Of a DNA stretch of 39,228 nt, positions 1 to 7,097 are shown piece after piece. The translations under genes were made by a program, and so were the position numbers. The notes under the pieces were generated by a model. That model was not told where the DNA came from. It saw nothing but the letters and a program-made list of their open reading frames with translations, and did not search any database. Position 1 is the first letter of the stretch, and the number at the start of each line of letters is the position of its first letter. Source of the stretch: Prevotella sp. (GTDB taxonomy: Bacteria; Bacteroidota; Bacteroidia; Bacteroidales; Bacteroidaceae). The DNA lies in contig JAFUUL010000055.1 of assembly GCA_017483805.1 (NCBI GenBank), positions 1 through 39,228 of the forward strand. The letters are read 5' to 3'.

Positions 1-201
1 CTTAATCCTTATTACAAGAATAATTGACGGTTCGTTTCTTCATAACCCAAGCATCCCCAGGCAAAAGCCCAAGAACGCTCGCTTCTTGTACTACTTCTAT
101 CTGTCTATGTAAGTCTTTCAAAGAACTCTCTCTGTTTTGCCAACACCCGTTTTCTGGGCGAAAGCGGATGCAAAGGTACGACTTTTTTCTGAACCGCCAA
201 A
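1..201 (-). promoter_or_regulatory. Probable rRNA operon promoter and leader, leftward
   Basis: On the minus strand there is a Bacteroidetes promoter: TTTG (complement of 198-201), 19 bases, then TACCTTTG (complement of 171-178). The transcript would run leftward off the window with no open reading frame. Downstream is GTTCTTTGA (complement of 118-126), which matches the boxA antitermination element of rRNA leaders. A small stem CAAGAA/TTCTTG follows at 70-88. This combination suggests the leader of a 16S rRNA gene just outside the window. The 16S sequence itself is not visible, so the assignment is an inference. Confidence 0.62.
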
Positions 202-314
202 ACTTTTCGGAAATATTTTTGCTTTAAGGCGCAAAGTTTTCGCATTATTTTACAGCAAAGACTCCTATATACCTTATTTATATAATATAAGGAACGAAAA
301 AAGAGGGAATGGTT

Positions 315-345
315 TTTGTTATCTCGAAAAAATATCATACCTTTG
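315..345 (+). promoter_or_regulatory. Promoter of the MscS-type channel gene
   Basis: TTTG at 315-318, a 19-base spacer and TACCTTTG at 338-345 match the Bacteroidetes housekeeping promoter closely. The channel gene starts 32 bases further on. Confidence 0.75.
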
Positions 346-377
346 CAGCCGAAAACAAATACGACATCAAGAAAAAG

Positions 378-2708
378 ATGAAAAGGATATACGCCATATT
401 GACAATCCTGCTTGTGACTGCGCTGAACGTCCATGCCGTTTTGAAGGAGAAAGACCTGAACCAGACACTCAACGTGCTGCGATACGAACTGACGGACTAC
501 CATCGGGAACTGAACAACCAGTCGGAAGAACGTAAGGAGATGACCCAAAGCATCGTGGAGGGCCTGAAGGAGACTTTCAGACGGAGCAACCAGAACTCCC
601 TGATGCTCTACTCGCAACAGTCGAACTATGTGTTCGATCTGACATACGCTTGCCACGAGGCTACGGAGCAATATCGTGAGTTCCAGCAACAGCAATTGCC
701 ATTTGAGACATTCCTGGAAAACAGCGAGGTGGAGATAGCGAAATACGACAGCCTGATAATCAGCCTAAAGGCGGTACGCCCAGAGATGCTGACCCAACAA
801 GCCAAGACAGACCGCAGCGTCTGTCTGACTTTGGCGGTGAGCATCAAAAACACACTGGAGGAGCACCGTGACCAGGTGGCCGACTATGTGAACCTGTACA
901 ACTTTGCCGAGCAAAGGCTGAAGTCGCTGAACGACTATGCCAACAAGCGTTATGGCGACATACAGACGGGCATATTCATGAACGGAGGCCAGAACTATCT
1001 GAACATTCTTGGAAACCTGAGCGACAACCTGCGACAGACCAAGGACGTGGTCATCGAGAAATACAAACCCAACCCGATGAAGTCCGACTGGGATAGTTCG
1101 GTCATCGTCCGGATGTTTGCCATCATCGGGTTCTACATCGTGGTGGCAGTACTGCTCAACCAACTGGTGTTCCGCTTGCTGCCCCGCCGCTTCCACACAA
1201 AGGAGTTTCTCAGGAAGCGCACCTGCATCATCATGGCCACGACGACCATCACCTTTGCCGCCATCCTCGGTGTGCTGCGCGCCACGCTGCACCAGAATTT
1301 CTACCTAATGGCCAGCAGCCTGCTGATAGAGTATGCCTGGCTGCTGAGCGTCATACTGATTTCGCTGCTACTACGCGTAAAAGGCAGCCAGATACGGAGT
1401 GCCTTCCGCATCTACACTCCCCTGCTGGTCATAGGTTTCCTGGTCATCGCCTTCCGCATCGTACTCATCCCGAAGGAACTGGTCAACATTCTGTTCCCCC
1501 CTATCCTACTGTTCTGCACGCTATGGCAATGGAACGTCATCGGACGCCACAATCAAAACGTGCCGCGCCAAGACATGGTCTACACCTACCTGTCGCAGGG
1601 CATCTTCATCCTGTCGCTGTTCTGCTCGGTCTTCGGCTACACCCTGCTGGCGGTACAGATACTGATATGGTGGATCATGCAACTGACCTGCATCCTGACC
1701 ATTACCTGTGTGAGTCAGTACCTGAAACTCTACGGCGAGCGAAAAGGCTACGACAAGAAGCCCATCACCAGCACATGGCTCTACCTGCTCGTCTACAAGG
1801 TGCTGCTGCCCATGACAGGTGTATTGTCAGTCCTGCTGTCCGTCTATTGGGCTGCCGATGTGTTTAACCTGAGCGACCTGTGCTGGCAGATATTCAACAA
1901 GAACTATATAGACCTTGAGAACCTGAAGGTGAGCATCATGAAACTGTTCGTCGTGGTCAACCTCTGGTTTATCTTCTCCTACATCTCTAACACTATCTTA
2001 TCGCTGATGCGACTACACTACAACCACGCCGACCCCTCTACGGCCGCCAGTCGCGAGGTGATGGGACGCAACGTGATACAGGTGCTAGTATGGGGCGCGT
2101 GGATACTCATCTCGCTCTCCTTCCTGCACATCAGTGTAGCCTGGCTGCTGGCCATCTCTGGCGGTCTGTCCACTGGTATAGGTTTCGCCTCAAAGGACAT
2201 CATCGAGAACATCTACTACGGTGCCTCACTCATGGCCGGTCGCATCAAAGTGGGCGATTGGATAGAGGTGGATGGCACGATGGGTAAGGTGACCTCCATC
2301 AGTTACACCTCGACCATCGTAGAGTCACTCTACGGCGAGGTCATCACGTTCCAGAACAGCCAACTGTTCACGAAGAACTACAAGAACCTGACAAAGAACC
2401 ATGGCTACGTGCTGGCCGTCGTACCTTTCGGTGTGGCCTATGGTTCTAACTTGAAGCAGGTAACAGAGGTGGTAGAACAAGCCGTCAACTCGATGAACCA
2501 CGAGTGGATAGACTCCACGAAGCGCATCAAGTCGGTGATGAGCAACATGAACGATTCAAGTGTTGATTTCAAACTTTTCGTCTGGGCCGAGGCTCCAAAG
2601 AAGTCGTATGTCATCAGCGATGTGCTGAAATGCGTCTACGACACGCTCAATGCCAACGGCATCGAGATTCCGTTCCCGCAGAGAGACATACATATCAGAA
2701 ATTCCTAA
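378..2708 (+). CDS. MscS-family mechanosensitive channel, large multi-helix type
   Basis: This is a 776-residue membrane protein. The ATG at 378 is chosen because it opens a good signal peptide (MKRIYAILTILLVTALNVHA) and lies just downstream of the promoter; the reading frame extends upstream but across the promoter. After the signal come about 220 residues of probable periplasmic helical domain, then some ten membrane segments. The C-terminal third has the MscS core: a glycine- and alanine-rich pore helix (SGGLSTGIGFASKDIIEN) followed by the beta domain with the typical VGDWIEV and a later alpha-beta domain. MscS family proteins open under membrane tension and release solutes after osmotic downshock. 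The size and the extra helices resemble the large MscK/YnaI-like members. Monocistronic; the next gene is convergent. Confidence 0.88.
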   Translation: MKRIYAILTILLVTALNVHAVLKEKDLNQTLNVLRYELTDYHRELNNQSEERKEMTQSIVEGLKETFRRSNQNSLMLYSQQSNYVFDLTYACHEATEQYREFQQQQLPFETFLENSEVEIAKYDSLIISLKAVRPEMLTQQAKTDRSVCLTLAVSIKNTLEEHRDQVADYVNLYNFAEQRLKSLNDYANKRYGDIQTGIFMNGGQNYLNILGNLSDNLRQTKDVVIEKYKPNPMKSDWDSSVIVRMFAIIGFYIVVAVLLNQLVFRLLPRRFHTKEFLRKRTCIIMATTTITFAAILGVLRATLHQNFYLMASSLLIEYAWLLSVILISLLLRVKGSQIRSAFRIYTPLLVIGFLVIAFRIVLIPKELVNILFPPILLFCTLWQWNVIGRHNQNVPRQDMVYTYLSQGIFILSLFCSVFGYTLLAVQILIWWIMQLTCILTITCVSQYLKLYGERKGYDKKPITSTWLYLLVYKVLLPMTGVLSVLLSVYWAADVFNLSDLCWQIFNKNYIDLENLKVSIMKLFVVVNLWFIFSYISNTILSLMRLHYNHADPSTAASREVMGRNVIQVLVWGAWILISLSFLHISVAWLLAISGGLSTGIGFASKDIIENIYYGASLMAGRIKVGDWIEVDGTMGKVTSISYTSTIVESLYGEVITFQNSQLFTKNYKNLTKNHGYVLAVVPFGVAYGSNLKQVTEVVEQAVNSMNHEWIDSTKRIKSVMSNMNDSSVDFKLFVWAEAPKKSYVISDVLKCVYDTLNANGIEIPFPQRDIHIRNS

Positions 2709-2723
2709 ACTAATGACGCGTAA

Positions 2724-3356
2724 CTATCTGATAAAGTTAGTCCAAGCCCGCTGCTCCTTCTCAGGGATATCACCTTCTCCCGTACTCAATTTTTTGAGCA
2801 GCCAGGCCATATTGTGACCGAGGGTACGCATCGTCTGCAGGCCCTCTTCATCCTGAGCCACCTGTCCTGGCGTCTGGCCATACACCATGTTCCAGTACTG
2901 TGAGGTGACCAGCGGCATATTCATCATCGTGAAATACTTGTTCAGTCGGTCGAACGCTGCCGTAGCCCCTCCTCGACGGCATACCACGACACTGGCACCA
3001 GGCTTATACTGCAAGTCAGGGCCAAGGGAGTAGAAAACCCTGTCGAGCAAGGCACAAAGCGAACCGTTCGGACCTCCGTAATAGACGGGTGAACCAACGA
3101 TCAAACCATCGATACCATCCTTCACGACTCTCAGTACCTTGTAATACAGGTCATCGTTGAACGTACATTTACCCGTCCTGCCGCACATACCGCAGGCGAT
3201 GCAACCTTGCACGGCTTTCTTGCCGATGCTAATAATCTCAGTGTCGATGCCCTCACCGTTCAGAGTCTTAGCCACCTCACTCAGTGCTAGAAACGTATTA
3301 CCTTTTTCCCTCGGACTTCCGTTTATCAGTAATACTTTTTTAATCGAATCAGTCAT
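2724..3356 (-). CDS. Flavodoxin-family NAD(P)H-dependent FMN oxidoreductase, iron-sulfur flavoprotein type
   Basis: This is a 210-residue soluble protein of the NADPH-dependent FMN reductase / iron-sulfur flavoprotein family. The N-terminal strand is followed by the FMN phosphate loop GSPREKGNT (residues 13-21). A cysteine cluster, C52, C55, C58 and C64, resembles the compact iron-sulfur motif of Isf-type flavoproteins. SPVYYGG is the typical loop contacting the flavin ring. The electron donor and acceptor cannot be told from sequence. It lies 62 bases downstream of the kinase gene on the same strand and no promoter of the usual form is seen in the gap, so cotranscription is possible. Its stop is 15 bases from that of the convergent channel gene. 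Confidence 0.82.
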   Translation of the reverse strand: MTDSIKKVLLINGSPREKGNTFLALSEVAKTLNGEGIDTEIISIGKKAVQGCIACGMCGRTGKCTFNDDLYYKVLRVVKDGIDGLIVGSPVYYGGPNGSLCALLDRVFYSLGPDLQYKPGASVVVCRRGGATAAFDRLNKYFTMMNMPLVTSQYWNMVYGQTPGQVAQDEEGLQTMRTLGHNMAWLLKKLSTGEGDIPEKEQRAWTNFIR

Positions 3357-3418
3357 ATCCCAATCAAATCAGAATTCAGTTACTTAGATACGATAAAACA
3401 AGCAAGTTGTTGAGGAAA

Positions 3419-4651
3419 CTACTCGTCCCAGTAGGCCACAGAATCTACCTCTACTGCCTCAATATCAGAGTTGTAGGTGCTGTAGTCGTCGTAAGTGCTA
3501 TAGTCGGAAGAATCATAGTAGTCGTAGTCGCTGCCAGAATCGTCGAACATGATACCCAGAGCAATCAAGCCCACAAAGGCGACCACACCCAGGAAGACAA
3601 AAATACCACCGACTATCAACGTGGCTTTCAGCCAAGGGGACATACCGCTCTTGCGCTTAATGTAGATAGGAGGTTTGGGAGGCACAGGGGGCACGGGTGG
3701 CACAGGAGGCTCTGGTTTATCACTGCCCAGTATAGTGCTGTCAGAAAGAAACTTTGCCTCCGGCATCTTGCTCAGATAGTTGCGCACGGCTTCTATACTC
3801 TGCGGACGACGCTGGCGACTGGGGTTCATCATCCATTCGATGAGTTTGCGGGTGTTGGCACTCACAGTGACTGGATAGGTGAAGGCACCGGGCTCGCCCA
3901 GGTCGCTGATGGATGGCGGGTTGTTGCGCGTCACGATGTTATAGAGCGTGGCACCCAGCGCATAGAGGTCTGTCCAGGCACCAATAGCCTTGATGTTCTG
4001 ATCCACCTGCTCTGAAGGTGCATAGCCGGGCGTGTAGCACATTGACATTGTCGCCGTAGCATAGCCGCCGGCAGTCATCTGCTTGCTGGCACCGAAGTCG
4101 ATCAGGATGGCATTGCCCTGACGGTCGAGCATGATGTTACCAGGCTTCAGGTCGAGGTGCCAGATTTTATGTTTGTGAACCTCGGCCAGGCCTTCAAGCA
4201 CCTCGCTCAGTATACGCAGGCCCTCACGCTCGGAGAGTGGCTGCCCCGTACGCTTGAGCAGAGCCGATAGCGACTCACCCTCTACGAAGTCCATTACGTA
4301 GTAGGCCGTTCCGTTCTCCTCGAACAGGTCGTGCACCTGCACCAGATGGCTGTTATGCAGACTTCTCAGACGTTTCGCCTCTGTCTTGAATTTTTCTCTC
4401 TGCTGGTCGAATTGCTCGTGGTTGGTGGGATTGCTCACACTGATGTGAGTAGAATCGCCGCCATCGCGCTCGTTGATGCCCTTCATGAAAAACTCCTTCA
4501 TGGCAAAGACTTCGTTGAACGCCACGTTGCGCACCACATAGGTATTGCCGAATCCGCCCGACGACAGATAGCGTTCCACACGGTACTTGCCCATCTGGAG
4601 TTTGGCTCCAATTGGCAACATTGACTGGTATTCCTGATTCTTGTCTTGCAT
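3419..4651 (-). CDS. Membrane-anchored eukaryotic-type Ser/Thr protein kinase
   Basis: This is a 410-residue Hanks-type kinase. The glycine loop SGGFGNTY is at 31-38, the ATP lysine is K52 (AMKEFF), the catalytic loop HLDLKPGN is at 165-172 with D167, and DFG is at 185-187. The activation segment ends in GYAPSEQ. The catalytic aspartate is preceded by Leu, not Arg, so this is a non-RD kinase, often linked to activation that does not depend on loop phosphorylation. After the kinase domain comes a proline linker (313-328, PPV repeats), one membrane helix at about 342-368, and a 40-residue tail rich in Asp, Ser and Tyr that should face the periplasm. No PASTA or other sensor domain is present. 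It starts 23 bases past the rplI terminator with no clear promoter, so it may depend on readthrough. Confidence 0.9.
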   Translation of the reverse strand: MQDKNQEYQSMLPIGAKLQMGKYRVERYLSSGGFGNTYVVRNVAFNEVFAMKEFFMKGINERDGGDSTHISVSNPTNHEQFDQQREKFKTEAKRLRSLHNSHLVQVHDLFEENGTAYYVMDFVEGESLSALLKRTGQPLSEREGLRILSEVLEGLAEVHKHKIWHLDLKPGNIMLDRQGNAILIDFGASKQMTAGGYATATMSMCYTPGYAPSEQVDQNIKAIGAWTDLYALGATLYNIVTRNNPPSISDLGEPGAFTYPVTVSANTRKLIEWMMNPSRQRRPQSIEAVRNYLSKMPEAKFLSDSTILGSDKPEPPVPPVPPVPPKPPIYIKRKSGMSPWLKATLIVGGIFVFLGVVAFVGLIALGIMFDDSGSDYDYYDSSDYSTYDDYSTYNSDIEAVEVDSVAYWDE

Positions 4652-4673
4652 AACTCTGTTTGCTTAGTTAAGT

Positions 4674-4710
4674 AAAAAATCCCGACCGCAGGGACACTGC
4701 AATCGGGATT
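4674..4710 (-). terminator. Rho-independent terminator of the rpsF-rpsR-rplI operon
   Basis: On the minus strand an 8-bp stem (AATCCCGA / TCGGGATT, arms 4703-4710 and 4678-4685) with further GCA/TGC pairing inside is followed by a run of Us (complement of 4674-4679). It lies 36 bases after the rplI stop and 23 bases before the kinase start. Confidence 0.85.
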
Positions 4711-4745
4711 CCCGTTATAATATCAATGATATTGCTTTACAGCGG

Positions 4746-5300
4746 TTACTCTGCAGCAGGAGCCTCCTCCACTTCGGCAGGAGCCTCGACGGGAGCCTCT
4801 TCAGCAACTACGGGTGCTGCCTCAGGAGCCTCAGCCTCTTCAGCCACAGGTGCATCAGCACCTTCAGCAATCACGGTGACAGGAACCTCGACGGCCACTC
4901 CCTTGAAGAAGTGAACCTGAGCCACATAGTCACCCACCTTCTTGATGTCGCGCATGGTGATGATCTTGCGATCAACCTCCTTGCCTTGCTTCTTCAGTTC
5001 CTCAGCCACTGTGGCAGCGTTCACCGAGCCATAGAGTTGCCCCGTGGCGCTCACCTTGGCAGCGATGGTCAGAGCGATGCCCTGCAAACCAGCGGCCTTC
5101 TCCTCGGCTGCAGCCTTCTGAGCAGCCAGTTTGTGAGCCTGCTGCTTCAGGTTCTCAGCCAGAATCTTCTTGGCAGAGGGAGAAGCGATAACGGCCTTGC
5201 CCTGAGGAATCAGGTAGTTGCGGCCATAACCCGACTTAACATTAACGATATCGTTCTTGAAACCCAAGCCGATAATATCTTCTTTCAGTATCAATTCCAT
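4746..5300 (-). CDS. rplI: 50S ribosomal protein L9 (bL9) with an acidic C-terminal extension
   Basis: bL9 is a 50S protein at the base of the L1 stalk that binds 23S rRNA. The N-terminal domain is typical (MELILKEDIIGLG, then SGYGRNYLIP at 23-32), followed by the long connecting helix (about 42-75) and the C-terminal RNA-binding domain to about residue 148. The protein is 184 residues long against about 150 for most bL9. The extra 36 residues are almost entirely Ala, Glu, Pro and Val, a disordered acidic tail. It is the last gene of the ribosomal operon, with an 18-base gap after rpsR. Confidence 0.97.
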   Translation of the reverse strand: MELILKEDIIGLGFKNDIVNVKSGYGRNYLIPQGKAVIASPSAKKILAENLKQQAHKLAAQKAAAEEKAAGLQGIALTIAAKVSATGQLYGSVNAATVAEELKKQGKEVDRKIITMRDIKKVGDYVAQVHFFKGVAVEVPVTVIAEGADAPVAEEAEAPEAAPVVAEEAPVEAPAEVEEAPAAE

Positions 5301-5318
5301 TCTTGCGTCCTCCTTTGT

Positions 5319-5585
5319 TTATTTCATCAAATCGGTTACGTAAGGCAGCAGTGCAATCTGACGTGCACGCTTGACGGCCTGAGCCACGCGACGCTGATAC
5401 TTCAGCGAGGTGCCAGTGATGCGACGGGGCAGAATCTTGCCCTGCTCGTTCAGGAACTTCTTCAGGAACTCGGGATCCTTGTAGTCGATGTACTTGATGC
5501 CGCTCTTCTTGAAACGGCAATACTTCTTCTTCTTGGTGTCGATAGAAGGAGCGGTCAAATAACGGATTTCACTCTGTTCTGCCAT
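5319..5585 (-). CDS. rpsR: 30S ribosomal protein S18 (bS18)
   Basis: This is an 88-residue basic protein with the bS18 pattern: [10 protein letters not shown], then YIDYKD, then the conserved segment [18 protein letters not shown] and the C-terminal helix [12 protein letters not shown]. bS18 forms a heterodimer with bS6 on the 30S platform, which fits its place only 3 bases after rpsF. Confidence 0.98.
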   Translation of the reverse strand: MAEQSEIRYLTAPSIDTKKKKYCRFKKSGIKYIDYKDPEFLKKFLNEQGKILPRRITGTSLKYQRRVAQAVKRARQIALLPYVTDLMK

Positions 5586-5588
5586 AGT

Positions 5589-5936
5589 TTAAGCCTCCTC
5601 TGCTTTTGCGCCAAGTTTGTTGCGACGCTTCAAGGCGTACTCTGCAGCATACTTGTCGAGTTTAACGGTCTGGAAACGAATTACCTTCTCGTCACGACGA
5701 TAGGCGGTCTCCAATGTCTTAATCACTGCCGGCTCAGCCTCAAACTCAATGAGGAAGTAGAACCCTGAGGTCTTCTTCTCGATCTGGTAAGCCAGTTTCT
5801 TCAATCCCCAGGCCTCTTCATTCACGATGTTGGCACCATTGTCGGTGAGCACCTTCTTGAACTTAGCGACCGTTTCCTTTGTCTGATCATCAGACAAAAC
5901 GGGAGTCAAAATGAAAACGGTTTCGTACTTATTCAT
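5589..5936 (-). CDS. rpsF: 30S ribosomal protein S6 (bS6)
   Basis: This is a 115-residue bS6, first gene of rpsF-rpsR-rplI. The ferredoxin-like fold is recognised from [16 protein letters not shown], the central [21 protein letters not shown] and the later [17 protein letters not shown]. It binds 16S rRNA together with bS18. The ssb gene found between rpsF and rpsR in many Firmicutes is absent. The leader from the promoter at 5984-6013 is about 40 bases. Confidence 0.98.
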   Translation of the reverse strand: MNKYETVFILTPVLSDDQTKETVAKFKKVLTDNGANIVNEEAWGLKKLAYQIEKKTSGFYFLIEFEAEPAVIKTLETAYRRDEKVIRFQTVKLDKYAAEYALKRRNKLGAKAEEA

Positions 5937-5983
5937 ACGTTAATTTAATGTTTATAAAAGTTATTTTCGCAAATTGCGGGTGC

Positions 5984-6013
5984 AAAGGTACGAATTTTCA
6001 ACGAATTATCAAA
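5984..6013 (-). promoter_or_regulatory. Promoter of the rpsF operon
   Basis: On the minus strand TTTG (complement of 6010-6013), 18 bases and TACCTTTG (complement of 5984-5991) form a good Bacteroidetes promoter. It overlaps the divergent promoter region of the small membrane protein gene. Confidence 0.75.
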
Positions 6014-6022
6014 ACTTTTTCG

Positions 6023-6030
6023 TACTTTTG
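6023..6030 (+). promoter_or_regulatory. -7 element upstream of the 59-residue membrane protein
   Basis: TACTTTTG fits the TAnnTTTG -7 consensus and lies 21 bases before the ATG. The -33 element is weak (TTTTC near 5996). It is interleaved with the divergent rpsF promoter. Confidence 0.55.
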
Positions 6031-6051
6031 CACCCAAATTTAACTATTTAT

Positions 6052-6231
6052 ATGAAGTTTCTGGTGAAACACATCGGTTTGGGGCTCATTGCACTGGGAT
6101 TTTTGTTCCTGGCAGCCCTTCATTTGCTGCACCTCAACTTCATCAACTGGTTGCTACTGGCAGCCTTGGCCATCATTGTTTTGGGGCTGGTTGTCCACGT
6201 GTGGCTACTGAAGCGGGAAAGCCGCTATTAG
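6052..6231 (+). CDS. Small hydrophobic membrane protein, unknown function
   Basis: This is a 59-residue protein with two predicted membrane helices (about residues 5-26 and 30-53) and a short basic end, KRESRY. The ATG at 6052 is preferred because the upstream in-frame ATG at 5974 would precede the promoter. I do not recognise a named family; small two-helix proteins of this kind are common and mostly uncharacterised in Bacteroidetes. It is transcribed divergently from rpsF, and its stop codon overlaps the stop codon of the convergent thioredoxin gene. No function can be inferred. Confidence 0.7.
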   Translation: MKFLVKHIGLGLIALGFLFLAALHLLHLNFINWLLLAALAIIVLGLVVHVWLLKRESRY

Positions 6232-7076
6232 AAGCCGTAGATCTCCTGCAACTTCTCTCCCAGTTTCTCACCGCGCAGGTTCAACGCGACAACCTTGCCC
6301 GTTCCGTCAACCAGGATGCTGGCAGGAATAGAACTGATGCCGTAGACATCGGCAGCGGCTGACTTCCATCCGCCCAGGTCGGATAGTTGCGGCCAAGTCA
6401 TGCCCAGATCCTTCACGGCCTTACGCCAGGCCTCGTCTTTCGAATCGAACGAAATGCCGATGATCTCGAATCCCTTCTCGTGATACTTCGCATAGTTGGC
6501 CACCACGTTGGGTAACTCCTGACGGCAGGGGCCGCACCACGAAGCCCAGAAGTCGATCATCACATACTGCCCACGGCCAATCCATTCGCTCAGTTTGCGC
6601 TCCTGACTGTCCAGGTCTTTGATAGTCATGTCGACGTACTGCTTGCCGGGTGCCTTCTTCTCAATGTTGGCCAGCATCTTCTTGGCGAAGTCCAGTTCCG
6701 GACGGTTATAGTAGGCATTCAAGGGATTGCACACTTCCTTCAGTTCCTCGTACTCAAGGCTGTAGACGAAGTTTCTGTCCTTCAGGATCTCCACGGGAAT
6801 CAGGTTGTCGGCATTCTCACGCACAATCTTCAATTTAGTCTCCATCTGCTGCTCGTAGATCGCCATCGCCTTCTCACGCAGTTCGCCCATCTTGTCTGGC
6901 TCAGCCTTAAACAACTTTTGCAGCGAATCCATCTGAGCATCGAATGTGGCCAGTTCCTTTTGGTAGTTCTCCCACTTTTGCTTGAGCGCATCGCTCAGAG
7001 GCAGTTCGTCCTGTGCCGAAGCCGTCAGAGACAGCACGGCCATCAGGCTCATCAATAGATACTTTTTCATACTCAT
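6228..7076 (-). CDS. TlpA/ResA-like thiol-disulfide oxidoreductase, exported
   Basis: This is a 282-residue protein. A signal peptide with an ASAQ cleavage region covers the first 20 or so residues; translation may begin at the first Met or at M3 (MKKYLL). Residues 25-145 form a helical domain seen in Bacteroidetes relatives that precedes the thioredoxin fold. The C-terminal domain has FWASWCGPC with the redox pair C181 and C184 and the cis-proline site at P251 (SSIPAS). Such proteins act in the periplasm, usually reducing disulfides in cytochrome or outer-membrane protein maturation; the partner here is unknown. It starts 21 bases after carB and probably shares its transcript. Confidence 0.9.
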   Translation of the reverse strand: MSMKKYLLMSLMAVLSLTASAQDELPLSDALKQKWENYQKELATFDAQMDSLQKLFKAEPDKMGELREKAMAIYEQQMETKLKIVRENADNLIPVEILKDRNFVYSLEYEELKEVCNPLNAYYNRPELDFAKKMLANIEKKAPGKQYVDMTIKDLDSQERKLSEWIGRGQYVMIDFWASWCGPCRQELPNVVANYAKYHEKGFEIIGISFDSKDEAWRKAVKDLGMTWPQLSDLGGWKSAAADVYGISSIPASILVDGTGKVVALNLRGEKLGEKLQEIYGF

Positions 7077-7097
7077 TTTATTTTTTGTATTGGTCAG

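Noticed and set aside
24-227. 67-codon open frame at the left edge
   Set aside because: It crosses the leftward promoter and the boxA-like leader and has no family resemblance or promoter on its own strand.
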